64,000 nt of DNA from Pseudomonas putida (lineage in GTDB: Bacteria > Pseudomonadota > Gammaproteobacteria > Pseudomonadales > Pseudomonadaceae). The stretch spans positions 4,515,501-4,579,500 of the forward strand of contig NZ_CP029693.1 in assembly GCF_003228315.1 (NCBI RefSeq). Reading direction: 5' to 3'. Below are positions 31,171-41,921 of the stretch, piece after piece. Positions within the stretch are counted from its first letter, which is position 1. Every line of letters starts with the position of its first letter. The notes under the pieces are model-generated. The model had not been told where the DNA came from. It ran no database searches and saw nothing but the letters and a program-made list of their open reading frames with translations. The translations under genes and the position numbers were made by a program.

Positions 31171-32607
31171 TTAGCTTTCATCCCCCTCATCCTCATCCCC
31201 GCCATCCACCTTCATCCCCAGCTCCTTGATCTTGCGAGTCAGGGTATTACGCCCCCAGCCCAGCAACACCGCGGCATCCCGACGACGACCCGCCGTATGC
31301 TTGAGTGCGGTTTCGATCATGATCCGCTCGAAGGCGGGTACGGCGCTGTCCAGCAGGCTCGACTGGCCGCGAGCCAGGGCCTGGTCGGCCCATTGGCGCA
31401 GCGCCTGCTCCCAGTTGGTCACCGGTGCCGAATCCTGCGGCAGGCTCAGCAGCTCCGGCGGCAGATCGCCGATGTGCACTTCACGACCGGAAGCCATCAC
31501 TGTGATCCAGCGGCAGGTGTTTTCCAGCTGACGCACGTTGCCTGGCCACGGCAGGTTCTTCAGGTATTCCTCTGTCTCGTTTTTCAGCAGCTTCGGCTCG
31601 ACGGCCAGCTCCTGCGCGGCGCGGCTGAGGAAGTGCTTGGCCAGCGTCGGAATGTCCTCACGACGGTCCGACAGGCGCGGAATATGGATACGGATCACGT
31701 TCAGGCGATGGAACAAGTCCTCGCGGAATTTCCCGGCGTGCACCAGGGTTTCCAGATTCTGGTGGGTCGCGGCGATGATCCGCACATCGACCTTCACCGG
31801 CACATGCCCGCCCACGCGGTAGAACTCGCCATCGGCCAGGACCCGCAGCAGACGCGTCTGGGTGTCGGCTGGCATGTCGCCGATTTCGTCGAGGAACAGC
31901 GTGCCGCCGTCGGCCTGCTCGAAGCGCCCGCGGCGCAGGTTGGCAGCGCCCGTGAAGGCACCTTTTTCGTGGCCGAACAGCTCGGACTCCATCAGATCCT
32001 TCGGAATCGCCGCCATGTTCAGGGCGATGAACGGCGAAGCCGCGCGCGGGCTGTGGCGGTGCAGGGCGTGGGCCACCAACTCTTTACCGGTGCCCGATTC
32101 GCCGTTGATCAGCACGGTGATGTTGGAGTGACTCAAGCGTCCGATGGCACGAAACACTTCCTGCATCGCCGGCGCTTCACCGATGATTTCCGGGGTGCGG
32201 GTCAGCGCGGGAGCGACTTCCAGGCCTTGCTGCTCCTGGGCGTGCTGGTTGGCGCGCTTGACCAGCGACACCGCTTCGTCGACATCGAAGGGCTTGGGCA
32301 GGTATTCGAATGCGCCGCCCTGATAGGACGCGACAGCGCTGTCCAGATCGGAATGCGCGGTCATGATGATCACTGGCAGCCGAGGGTGCTGTTCGCGAAT
32401 CCGTGCCAGCAGGTCCAGGCCACTGGCGCCGGGCATGCGAATGTCGGAGATGATCACGTCCGGTTGCTGGCGGGCCAGGCGGCTCATCACGCCATCGGCG
32501 CTGTCGAAGCTCTGCGTGGTCATGCCTTCCTGTTGCAAGGCTTTTTCCAGGACCCAACGGATAGAACGGTCGTCATCGACGATCCACACGGTTTCACTAC
32601 GGCTCAT
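31171..32607 (-). CDS. ntrC: Nitrogen regulation response regulator NtrC
   Basis: A 478-residue sigma-54 activator. Receiver domain: acidic DDD near residue 11, phosphorylated D55 in VIISDIRMPG and K at YLPKPFD. Central AAA+ domain: Walker A GESGTGKE, the sigma-54-contacting GAFTGA loop and Walker B GGTLFLDEIGD. C-terminal Fis-type helix-turn-helix at LLGWGRNTLTRKIKELG. The C-terminus ends in Asp/Glu. It overlaps ntrB by four bases and would activate glnA and other nitrogen-scavenging promoters, including those in this window with sigma-54 sites. Confidence 0.98.
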   Translation of the reverse strand: MSRSETVWIVDDDRSIRWVLEKALQQEGMTTQSFDSADGVMSRLARQQPDVIISDIRMPGASGLDLLARIREQHPRLPVIIMTAHSDLDSAVASYQGGAFEYLPKPFDVDEAVSLVKRANQHAQEQQGLEVAPALTRTPEIIGEAPAMQEVFRAIGRLSHSNITVLINGESGTGKELVAHALHRHSPRAASPFIALNMAAIPKDLMESELFGHEKGAFTGAANLRRGRFEQADGGTLFLDEIGDMPADTQTRLLRVLADGEFYRVGGHVPVKVDVRIIAATHQNLETLVHAGKFREDLFHRLNVIRIHIPRLSDRREDIPTLAKHFLSRAAQELAVEPKLLKNETEEYLKNLPWPGNVRQLENTCRWITVMASGREVHIGDLPPELLSLPQDSAPVTNWEQALRQWADQALARGQSSLLDSAVPAFERIMIETALKHTAGRRRDAAVLLGWGRNTLTRKIKELGMKVDGGDEDEGDES

Positions 32608-33689
32608 GTCGATGTGGCTCCTTGTTCCAGTGGCAGAAAGATCGAGAACGTGGTGTGGCCGGGGTGGCTGTCACACTCGATCAGGCCCTGGTGCTGGCTG
32701 ATGATGTTCTGGGTAATGGCCAGGCCCAGCCCGGTACCGTCCGGGCGACCGCTGACCATGGGAAAGAAAATGGTTTCCTGAAGTTCCGCAGGAATGCCCG
32801 GGCCGTTGTCGATGATTTCGAGCTTGGTCACCAGGCGATGGCGCACGTGGCCGATGGTGAATTGGCGCATGGTGCGAGTGCGCAAGGTGATGCGGCCCAG
32901 GCGCAGTTCGTTCTGGCTGCTGATGGCTTGCATCGCGTTGCGCACGATGTTCAGCACGGCCTGGATCATCTGTTCACGATCGATCAGGACGTCGGGAATG
33001 CTCGGGTCGTAATCGCGCACCAACGTGATGCAGCCCTGGCTTTCCGCCTCGACCAGCTGACAGACGCGCTCCAGCACTTCGTGGACGTTGCACATGGCCA
33101 GCGATGGCAGCTTGTTGGAGCCAAGCATGCGATCCACCAGATTGCGCAGGCGGTCGGCCTCTTCAATGATCACATTGGTGTAGTCGCGCAGGCTGTCTTC
33201 CGGCAGCTCGCGGGCCAGCAGTTGTGCCGCGCCGCGAATCCCGCCCAGCGGGTTCTTGATTTCATGGGCCAGGCCGCGCACCAGCATCTTGCTGGTTTCC
33301 TGCTTCGACAGCTGCGCCTCTTCCTTGGTGATCCGCAGCAGGCGATCGCGGGGGTGGACTTCGAGCAGCAGCATCGTGTCGCCGCCACTGAGGATCGGCG
33401 TGACCGCGTAATCGACCGTCAGGGTCTGGCCGGTGAGGGCCGTGAGCATGGCTTCGCGCTTGGTGAACGGGTGGGCCTGCTGGACCGCCTGGCGTAACGA
33501 ATTCAGGGCTTCGGTGGATTCGGTAAAAAGTTCGCTGATGAACTGGCCATGGCTGCGCTGGCCGCTGATGGCCAGGAGCATTTCCGCCGCCGGGTTCATG
33601 TACTCGAGGCGCAACTCGGCGTCGAGCAGGATCGTCGCCGTGGTGAGGTTGTCGAGCAGCAAGCGGTGTAGTGCGTCACTGATGGTCAT
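32604..33689 (-). CDS. ntrB: Nitrogen regulation sensor kinase NtrB
   Basis: A 361-residue cytoplasmic histidine kinase. An N-terminal PAS domain covers roughly residues 5–115, the dimerisation/phosphoacceptor helix carries H142 in GLAHEIKNPLGG, and the ATP-binding HATPase has N-box VLNIVRNAMQA and G-boxes IDNGPGIP and GTGLGLAI. It controls NtrC phosphorylation in answer to PII protein and nitrogen status. AGAGG precedes its start. It begins 221 bases beyond the DUF4124 pair. Confidence 0.97.
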   Translation of the reverse strand: MTISDALHRLLLDNLTTATILLDAELRLEYMNPAAEMLLAISGQRSHGQFISELFTESTEALNSLRQAVQQAHPFTKREAMLTALTGQTLTVDYAVTPILSGGDTMLLLEVHPRDRLLRITKEEAQLSKQETSKMLVRGLAHEIKNPLGGIRGAAQLLARELPEDSLRDYTNVIIEEADRLRNLVDRMLGSNKLPSLAMCNVHEVLERVCQLVEAESQGCITLVRDYDPSIPDVLIDREQMIQAVLNIVRNAMQAISSQNELRLGRITLRTRTMRQFTIGHVRHRLVTKLEIIDNGPGIPAELQETIFFPMVSGRPDGTGLGLAITQNIISQHQGLIECDSHPGHTTFSIFLPLEQGATST

Positions 33690-33910
33690 TCAGGGACCTC
33701 TTTTGGCGCATGAATAAAAAGCCGATGCGAGGAAACTGCAAGAACCAAACCAAGGCTCCGAAAAGAAGCGCGCGGCCCCTGAAACAGGCGTTTGACGCTC
33801 GATTGCGTGGCGCTATGCCGGCTTTGGCGGGTCGTTTCGAACCAAAATGGGTTGCAGCGGGAAAACGATGCAACTATTCGCACCAATATAGTGCGCAAAC
33901 CTGAACAGGG
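33690..33910. other. Intergenic, no gene
   Basis: No convincing gene. The stretch between the DUF4124 pair and ntrB would contain any internal ntrBC promoter; none could be assigned confidently. Confidence 0.4.
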
Positions 33911-34528
33911 TTAGAAGAAGCGCAAAAACGGATTTTTTTCTTCCACAGGTTTGTCGGCGAGCGGGCATTCCGGGCGCTGGCCGAAGTCTTCTAGGGTGCA
34001 GGGTTTGACCTTGCGTTTTTGCGCCAGCGACATGCGCAGCATGTGCATCGGCTGATTGGCGGTGCGTTCGACGATCTGGCCTTGTTCGTCGAGGATTTCA
34101 ACCGACAGTTGATGGGTGCCTCGGTCGACGTTGGTCAGCGGGAACACCGGACTCAGGCCGGGCTCGGCGGTGGGTTGGCCGTCGAGTAGCAAGCGATATC
34201 GATGACCGTGTTGCAGGCCCGGCTCGCTGGTGACGCTGACAATGATTTCGCCGGCGGTGCTGCGCACGGTGGCATCCGGTTCCGGCACCAGAATGCGCAG
34301 CAGGTCATAGCGAAACGGGGGTTTATGCTCGGGCTTGCGAGTGCTGGCGATGGCAGGCGCAGTATTCATGGCGGGCATTCGATTGCCGGTTGCCAGCGGT
34401 ACATGTTTGGCGTTGCCAGCTTTTGGCTGGTCGGTGAACACGCGATTGCCTTGGGCATCGACGTAGGTGAACACCTCTGCCGAGACGGGCAGCGCAAGCA
34501 GGCAGGCGATCAGCAGCCAGGCCTTCAA
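33911..34528 (-). CDS. DUF4124 exported protein (second of pair)
   Basis: A 205-residue protein with a signal peptide at residues 1–17 and the DUF4124 motif VFTYVDAQGNRVFTDQPKAGNAKHV just after it. The C-terminal half (SEPGLQHGHRYRLLLDGQPTAEPG.. and NVDRGTHQLSVEILDEQGQIVE) matches the same half of its neighbour. It begins with TTG overlapping the neighbour's stop (TTGA), so translation is coupled. Function unknown; the C-terminal domain looks like a beta-sandwich that may bind envelope polymers. It sits between glnA and ntrBC. Confidence 0.85.
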   Translation of the reverse strand: MKAWLLIACLLALPVSAEVFTYVDAQGNRVFTDQPKAGNAKHVPLATGNRMPAMNTAPAIASTRKPEHKPPFRYDLLRILVPEPDATVRSTAGEIIVSVTSEPGLQHGHRYRLLLDGQPTAEPGLSPVFPLTNVDRGTHQLSVEILDEQGQIVERTANQPMHMLRMSLAQKRKVKPCTLEDFGQRPECPLADKPVEEKNPFLRFF

Positions 34529-35040
34529 GGCTTGTGCACCCGTTGCACGGTAAAGGTCACCGTGGGGCTTTGCTGTATGACCGTTTCCCCGTCGATCACT
34601 TGCACAGCCAGGCTGTGCTGTCCGCGATCGATGTTGACCAGTTGCAGAGCCGGGACATTCCCTGCTTGACCGTAGGGCTGATCATCCAATAGCAGCCTGA
34701 ACAAATGCGGACCTTGCAGGCGCGGTTTGATCAATACATTGACAGTGAAGGTGCCGTTATTGGCGCGCAGGGCTTCGGTGGAGGGCAAGCCAGCGAGCTC
34801 AAGCACCTCGTAGATGCCATGGGGCTGTTCACGGCTGCCGGTTCTGGCTGCTGGTGCGGGCTTGCCCGGCGACTGGGGTTCGACGCTGTTGAGCGGCGGC
34901 AGGTCGACCGGCTGGGCGATCACGCCATCGGGGGGCTGGTTGCTGTAGGCGGTATGGCCGTCGGCGTCGGTGTACTTGTAGATCTGCGCGGCGGCGGGCA
35001 GGGCGATCAGCAGCAAGATATAGAGGAAAACACGACCCAT
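34525..35040 (-). CDS. DUF4124 exported protein (first of pair)
   Basis: A 171-residue protein, signal peptide to about residue 18, then DUF4124 IYKYTDADGHTAYSNQPP. The C-terminal half NVLIKPRLQGPHLFRLLLDDQPYG and NIDRGQHSLAVQVIDGETVI aligns with its downstream partner, showing tandem duplication. This family commonly lies between glnA and ntrB in Pseudomonas. No function is established. Confidence 0.85.
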   Translation of the reverse strand: MGRVFLYILLLIALPAAAQIYKYTDADGHTAYSNQPPDGVIAQPVDLPPLNSVEPQSPGKPAPAARTGSREQPHGIYEVLELAGLPSTEALRANNGTFTVNVLIKPRLQGPHLFRLLLDDQPYGQAGNVPALQLVNIDRGQHSLAVQVIDGETVIQQSPTVTFTVQRVHKP

Positions 35041-35135
35041 GAAATCGACCGCAAGTGAAAGCGTTGGGTTGCAGCATAGGTCAGGGGTGGCGGTTGTCTC
35101 AAACTGTTAACACTTGGGCATGATTTGCCCGGCTT

Positions 35136-35229
35136 CCTGTAGGAGCGAGCCTGCTCGCGATCGCGGATTAACATTCAACATTGAATGTGACGGTCATGCC
35201 GCAATCGCGAGCAGGCTCGCTCCTACAGG
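35136..35229. repeat. REP pair, CTGC type
   Basis: Arms CCTGTAGGAGCGAGCCTGCT.. (35136–35161) and the reverse complement (35204–35229). It lies between the glnA terminator and the DUF4124 gene. Confidence 0.9.
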
Positions 35230-35256
35230 GGATTCAGTGGCCATTAAATCGCGGGC

Positions 35257-35283
35257 ATAAAAAAGGCCTCCCGAAGGAGGCCT
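35257..35283 (-). terminator. Rho-independent terminator of glnA
   Basis: A 7-bp GC-rich stem, GGCCTCC/GGAGGCC with CGAA loop, followed on the minus strand by seven T, lies 34 bases past the glnA stop. Confidence 0.88.
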
Positions 35284-35316
35284 CTTGTTCACGCCGCTTG
35301 CGCAGGCGCTACCGGA

Positions 35317-36723
35317 TCAGCAGCTGTAGTACAGGTCGTATTCCAGCGGGTGTACGAAGGTACGTACCTTGATCTCTTCTTCGCTTTTCAGGGCGATGTA
35401 AGCGTCGATGAAGTCGTCGCTGAAAACGCCGCCTTTGGTCAGGAACGCACGACCCTTGTCCAGCTCTTCCAGGGCTTCTTTCAGGCTGCCGCAAACTTGT
35501 GGGATCTCTTTGGCCTCTTCAGGCGGCAGGTCGTACAGGTTTTTGTCAGCGGCATCGCCAGGGTGGATCTTGTTCTGGATGCCGTCCAGGCCAGCCATCA
35601 TCAGTGCGGCGAAGCACAGGTACGGGTTGGCAGCCGGATCCGGGAAGCGCGCTTCGATACGGCGGGCTTTCGGGCTCGACACGTAAGGAATACGGATCGA
35701 AGCGGAACGGTTACGGGCCGAGTAGGCCAGCATCACTGGAGCTTCGAAGCCTGGAACCAGACGCTTGTAGGAGTTGGTGGCCGGGTTGGTGAAGCCGTTC
35801 AGGGCCTTACCGTGCTTGATGATGCCGCCGATGAAGTACAGGGCGGTATCGGACAGGCCGGCATAGCCTTCGCCTGCGAAGGTGTTCTTGCCGTCTTTCC
35901 AGAGGGACATGTGTACGTGCATGCCCGAGCCGTTGTCGCCGTACAGAGGCTTAGGCATGAAGGTAGCGGTACGGCCGTAGGCGTCGGCAACGTTGTGCAC
36001 AACGTACTTCAGGGTTTGGGTTTCGTCGGCTTTCTTCACCAGGGTGTTGAACTTGACGCCGATTTCGTTCTGGCCGGCAGTTGCCACTTCGTGGTGGTGA
36101 ACTTCGACGGTCAGGCCCATTTCTTCCAGTGCGTTGCACATGGAGGTACGGATTTCGTGGTCGTGGTCGAACGGTGGAACCGGGAAGTAGCCGCCTTTGA
36201 CGCCTGGACGGTGGCCCTTGTTGCCGCCTTCCACGTCCTGGTCGGACATCCACGAACCTTGTTCGGAGTAGATCTTGAACATGGAGCCGGAGATGTCGGA
36301 CTTGAACTTCACCTGGTCGAAGATGAAGAACTCTGGCTCTGGGCCGGCGTAGGCGGTGTCACCGATGCCGGTCGACTTCAGGTACTCTTCGGCGCGCTTG
36401 GCGATCGCACGTGGGTCGCGGTCGTAGCCTTGCATGCTCGAAGGATCGACGATGTCGCAAACCAGGATCAGGGTCGGCTCTTCGGTGAACGGGTCCAGTA
36501 CGGCAGTGCTGTCGTCCGGCATCAGGATCATGTCGGAGGCTTCGATGCCTTTCCAGCCAGCGATGGAGGAACCGTCGAACATCTTGCCGACTTCGAAGAA
36601 GTCTTCGTCCAACGCGTCGCGAGCCGGCATGGTCACGTGGTGCTGAGTACCGCGGGTGTCCGTGAAGCGCAGATCAATCCACTTGACGTCATGATCTTTA
36701 ATGAGTTGAACCGACTTCGACAT
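35317..36723 (-). CDS. glnA: Glutamine synthetase, type I
   Basis: A 468-residue dodecamer-forming enzyme that makes glutamine from glutamate, ammonia and ATP. Visible are MFDGSSIAGWK at the N-terminal latch, the metal-binding and catalytic segments AGPEPEFFIFD and NGSGMHVHMSLWKDGKN, NRSASIRIP and the adenylylation site Y397 in NLYDLPPEEA. This tyrosine shows control by GlnE. GGAGG precedes the ATG. A sigma-54 promoter and an NtrC site lie upstream. Confidence 0.98.
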   Translation of the reverse strand: MSKSVQLIKDHDVKWIDLRFTDTRGTQHHVTMPARDALDEDFFEVGKMFDGSSIAGWKGIEASDMILMPDDSTAVLDPFTEEPTLILVCDIVDPSSMQGYDRDPRAIAKRAEEYLKSTGIGDTAYAGPEPEFFIFDQVKFKSDISGSMFKIYSEQGSWMSDQDVEGGNKGHRPGVKGGYFPVPPFDHDHEIRTSMCNALEEMGLTVEVHHHEVATAGQNEIGVKFNTLVKKADETQTLKYVVHNVADAYGRTATFMPKPLYGDNGSGMHVHMSLWKDGKNTFAGEGYAGLSDTALYFIGGIIKHGKALNGFTNPATNSYKRLVPGFEAPVMLAYSARNRSASIRIPYVSSPKARRIEARFPDPAANPYLCFAALMMAGLDGIQNKIHPGDAADKNLYDLPPEEAKEIPQVCGSLKEALEELDKGRAFLTKGGVFSDDFIDAYIALKSEEEIKVRTFVHPLEYDLYYSC

Positions 36724-36821
36724 ACTGTCCTCCGGGGTGGCTTAGGGCGGGTAGTGGATGCCCTTAAATGTTTGTGATGCCGGCGCGAATACTCTGCCAA
36801 GGCAACCTGCCTCACAAGGGA

Positions 36822-36836
36822 GCAAATTGCATGCCA
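36822..36836 (-). promoter_or_regulatory. Sigma-54 promoter of glnA
   Basis: On the minus strand the sequence reads TGGCATGCAATTTGC, one change from TGGCAC-N5-TTGC, with exact GG-N10-GC spacing. Transcription would begin near 36810, giving a leader of about 87 bases. Confidence 0.65.
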
Positions 36837-36939
36837 GTGCCCCAGCATGGGTTTTTTGCCCCAAATTCACGCTTATAGAGGTGTGAAAGCCAAAAAACCG
36901 GAAATTCCCGCCCCTTAATGTGGCGTCGAAATTGGAAAG

Positions 36940-36956
36940 TGAACCGTTTTGGTGCG
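36940..36956. promoter_or_regulatory. NtrC enhancer site upstream of glnA
   Basis: TGAACCGTTTTGGTGCG matches the dyad TGCACC-N5-GGTGCA at ten of twelve half-site bases and lies about 135 bases ahead of the expected glnA start point, the usual distance for an enhancer. A weaker match begins around 36969. Confidence 0.55.
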
Positions 36957-37004
36957 CGCGAAACCTTCTGCACATTAATTGGTTAAACCTTGAGCAATTT
37001 CCGC

Positions 37005-37010
37005 TATAAT
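37005..37010 (+). promoter_or_regulatory. -10 box probable for thiI
   Basis: A perfect TATAAT lies 42 bases before the thiI ATG. No good -35 box at normal spacing was found. Confidence 0.35.
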
Positions 37011-37052
37011 CCGCGCCCCCCTTTTTCGGCTGGCCCAGCGCGCGCTGTTTTC

Positions 37053-38507
37053 ATGAAACTAATCGTAAAAGTCTTCCCCGAGATCACCATCAAGAGTCGC
37101 CCTGTCCGGACGCGTTTCATCCGTCAGTTGGCGAAGAACATCCGTGCCGTGCTCCGCGACCTGGACCCGGCTGTGGTGGTGAACGGTGTGTGGGACAACC
37201 TCGAGCTGGAAACCCGCGTCAGCGACCCGAAGGCCCTGAAAGAGATGGGCGAGCGCCTGAGCTGCATGCCGGGCATTGCGCACTTCCTGCAAATCGACGA
37301 GTACCCGCTGGGCGACTTCGATGACATCGTCGAAAAGTGCAAGCAGCACTACGGTGAGGCGCTGGCCGGGAAGATCTTCTCGGTGCGTTGCAAACGCGCC
37401 GGCAAGCACCCATTTAGCTCCATCGATATTGAAAAGTACGTCGGCAGCCAGTTGCGCCGTCAGTGCGGTGCCGCCGGGATCGACCTGAAAAAGCCGGAAA
37501 TCGAAGTTCGCATCGAAGTTCGCGACCAACGGTTGTTCGTGATCCACAGCCAGCACAACGGCATCGGTGGTTATCCACTGGGCGCCCTGGAGCAGACGCT
37601 GGTGCTGATGTCCGGTGGTTTCGACTCCACCGTGGCGGCCTACCAGATCATGCGCCGTGGCCTGATGGCCCATTTCTGCTTCTTCAACCTGGGCGGACGG
37701 GCCCACGAACTGGGCGTCATGGAAGTCGCGCATTTCATCTGGAAGAAGTACGGCAGCTCGCAACGCGTGTTATTTGTCAGTGTGCCGTTCGAGGAAGTGC
37801 TGGGAGAAATTCTCGGCAAAGTCGATAACAGTCATATGGGCGTAGTATTGAAGCGTATGATGTTGCGCGCTTCCTCCGCGATTGCCGATCGACTGCACAT
37901 CGAGGCGCTGGTGACCGGTGAGGCGATCTCCCAGGTATCGAGCCAGACGTTGCCGAACCTGTCCGTGATCGACTGCGTGACCGACAAGCTGGTGCTGCGC
38001 CCGCTGATCGCCAGTCACAAGCAGGACATCATCGACACGGCCAACGAAATCGGCACCGCCGACTTCGCCAGGCACATGCCGGAGTACTGCGGGGTCATCT
38101 CGGTCAACCCGAAGACCGCCGCCAAGCGCTACCGCGTGGAGCACGAAGAGAAAGAATTCGACATGGCGGTGCTTGAGCGTGCGCTCGAGAACGCCAAGCT
38201 GGTCCCTATCGATCGCGTGATCGACGAACTGGGCCAGGACATTCAGATTGAAGAAGTCAGCGACGCGCTGGCCGGTCAGATCGTGATCGACATCCGCCAC
38301 CCGGATGTCGCCGAGGATGACCCGCTGGAGCTTGCTGGCATCGAGGTACGAACGATGCCGTTTTATGCTCTGAACGCTCGTTTCAAGGAACTGGACCCTA
38401 CTCGCCAGTACCTGTTGTATTGCGACAAAGGCGTGATGAGTCGCCTGCATGCCCACCATCTGCTCAGTGAGGGGCATGCCAATGTGCGCGTTTATCGACC
38501 GAGCTAA
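37053..38507 (+). CDS. thiI: tRNA 4-thiouridine synthase / thiamine sulphurtransferase
   Basis: A 484-residue enzyme installing 4-thiouridine in tRNA and supplying sulphur for thiazole. Domains: ferredoxin-like N-terminus, THUMP (about residues 60–165), the pyrophosphatase PP-loop LVLMSGGFDSTVAAY and a C-terminal rhodanese domain whose catalytic cysteine C457 is in YLLYCDKGVM. All are intact. The ATG at 37053 begins the conserved MKLIVKVFPEITIKS. It stands alone opposite glnA. Confidence 0.96.
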   Translation: MKLIVKVFPEITIKSRPVRTRFIRQLAKNIRAVLRDLDPAVVVNGVWDNLELETRVSDPKALKEMGERLSCMPGIAHFLQIDEYPLGDFDDIVEKCKQHYGEALAGKIFSVRCKRAGKHPFSSIDIEKYVGSQLRRQCGAAGIDLKKPEIEVRIEVRDQRLFVIHSQHNGIGGYPLGALEQTLVLMSGGFDSTVAAYQIMRRGLMAHFCFFNLGGRAHELGVMEVAHFIWKKYGSSQRVLFVSVPFEEVLGEILGKVDNSHMGVVLKRMMLRASSAIADRLHIEALVTGEAISQVSSQTLPNLSVIDCVTDKLVLRPLIASHKQDIIDTANEIGTADFARHMPEYCGVISVNPKTAAKRYRVEHEEKEFDMAVLERALENAKLVPIDRVIDELGQDIQIEEVSDALAGQIVIDIRHPDVAEDDPLELAGIEVRTMPFYALNARFKELDPTRQYLLYCDKGVMSRLHAHHLLSEGHANVRVYRPS

Positions 38508-38646
38508 GTGCCCGGGGCTGTTTGCCTGTGGCCTGCGTCACCGGCCCCCCGACGCCACCGTCAAGCTGTAACGGCTTTCACGGACGCTACTGTTAATCGC
38601 TGCCAAGACTTGTCAGCACACCGAATCCTCTGATCGAGATACACAA

Positions 38647-40467
<1,821 letters not shown>

Positions 40468-40484
40468 GATTTAGCCAGGCTTGA

Positions 40485-40520
40485 AAAAACGCCCCCGGTC
40501 GAAAGGCCGGGGGCGTTTTT
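40485..40520 (+). terminator. Rho-independent terminator of typA
   Basis: A 14-bp stem AAAAACGCCCCCGG/CCGGGGGCGTTTTT with an 8-base loop. It lies 17 bases past the typA stop and faces the converging efflux operon. Confidence 0.92.
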
Positions 40521-40556
40521 GTTTGTGCGTCATTGGCGAGGCTGGATTGCGCTTGT

Positions 40557-41921
40557 TTAAAGCTGTGCATGCGTGGGGGCAATCCCCAGGCTACGGTTGA
40601 TGGCTACCCAATGCAGCGCAACATCGACGTTGGCCTGAGCCTGACTGCGCCGCACATTGAAAAGACTGCGCTCGGCGTCCAGCACTTCCAGCATGGAAAC
40701 AGTGCCCGCCTGATACTGATGCCTGGCCAGATCGACCGCCCGCGCCGCAGCGGCAGAGGCCTTGTCGAGCTGGTTTTGTCGATCGATTCCCTGACCATAA
40801 GCCTGAATCGACGTATGGGTTTCGCGCAGTGCCTGCAGAAGGCTCTGCTGATAGGCCAGTCTGGCCTGTTCACGACGGGCATCGCCCGCCTCGATACGTG
40901 AGCCGGTCCGGCCGAAATCGAAGAGCGGCTGGAATAGTTGACTGGTCAATGCCCAGGGCGCTGCGCCTCCCTGTTCAAACAATGCCAGTGCACTCAAGGT
41001 CAATTGAGGGTAACGCGCTGCCTTGGTGGCAACGAGGGATTCATCGGCGGCGCGCAACCGTTGTTCCGCGGCCCGCACATCCGGACGCTCGCGCAGCACC
41101 TCGGCAGGAATCGACAGCAGTTGCTTTAGTGCCGGCTCGGAGAAACCCATGAGTGGGGGCGATGGCTCGGCAAGCAGGCTGTCGATCCTGGTCTGCTCGC
41201 TGGCCAACAGGTATGCGAGGTTGTAGCGAGCCGATTGTGCCTGCTGCCGCGCTGCGGGTATTTCTGCCCGTGTGATAGCGAGCTGGGATTCGATGCGCTC
41301 CAGATCAAAACGATTGGCCGACCCTGACGCCAGGCGGGCCCGTGTCACACGTGCGGTCTGCTCCTGGTTGATGTCGGCCTGGGTAGCGATTTCCATCAGT
41401 TGCTGCGCCAGCCGGTATTGAAGGTAACTGTTGGTCACCTCTGCCATCAGGCTGAGCCGCAGGCTCAGATAGTCCTGGTGGGCCGCATTGAGCTCGGCGC
41501 CAGCTTCATTGCGCAAGGCTTTGAGCCGACCGAACAGATCAAGCTCCCAGACCATATCCACGCCGTAGGAGTACTTGTTGCTCGCGCTTTCCTGCGCCGT
41601 CCGGGATCGGCCGTACTTCGCTGCGATGTCGAATTCCGGGTAAAGGTCGCTCGCGAGCACATTGTGTTGGGTGCGCACTTCGCGGACCCGCTCGATAGCA
41701 ACGGCCAGGTCCAGGTTGTCGCGAAGTGCGTCATTGATGAGTTGGTTCAGCACCGGATCTTCGAAGCTTTCCCACCAGCGCGGCGCCAGGGAGGCGAGCG
41801 CGGTACCGGGTTCTTTTGTCGAGGCAGTCTCCATCGGAGGGCCTTCGGTCGCAGTATGGCTGGTGCAGCCGGTAAGGGACGACAACAGAAGCAGAGTGAA
41901 GAGCGGAGTTTTGTGCTTCAT
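40557..41921 (-). CDS. NodT-type outer-membrane efflux lipoprotein
   Basis: A 454-residue TolC-like channel of the efflux outer-membrane factor family. The lipobox is LLLSSLTGC (cysteine near residue 19), so the mature protein is lipid-anchored. Two OEP repeats follow: WWESFEDPVLNQLI and later ERPDVRAAEQRLRAADE with SQLFQPLFDFG. It would carry drugs or other solutes across the outer membrane for the RND pump encoded just upstream, whose gene overlaps by four bases. Confidence 0.92.
   Translation of the reverse strand: MKHKTPLFTLLLLSSLTGCTSHTATEGPPMETASTKEPGTALASLAPRWWESFEDPVLNQLINDALRDNLDLAVAIERVREVRTQHNVLASDLYPEFDIAAKYGRSRTAQESASNKYSYGVDMVWELDLFGRLKALRNEAGAELNAAHQDYLSLRLSLMAEVTNSYLQYRLAQQLMEIATQADINQEQTARVTRARLASGSANRFDLERIESQLAITRAEIPAARQQAQSARYNLAYLLASEQTRIDSLLAEPSPPLMGFSEPALKQLLSIPAEVLRERPDVRAAEQRLRAADESLVATKAARYPQLTLSALALFEQGGAAPWALTSQLFQPLFDFGRTGSRIEAGDARREQARLAYQQSLLQALRETHTSIQAYGQGIDRQNQLDKASAAAARAVDLARHQYQAGTVSMLEVLDAERSLFNVRRSQAQANVDVALHWVAINRSLGIAPTHAQL

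Noticed and set aside
31297..32781. A long open frame opposite ntrC
   Set aside because: Composition is typical of an antisense shadow in GC-rich DNA, and ntrC domains are complete.
36990..37052. An earlier start for thiI
   Set aside because: It includes the TATAAT promoter box and adds residues absent from the family; MKLIVKVFPE is the usual start.
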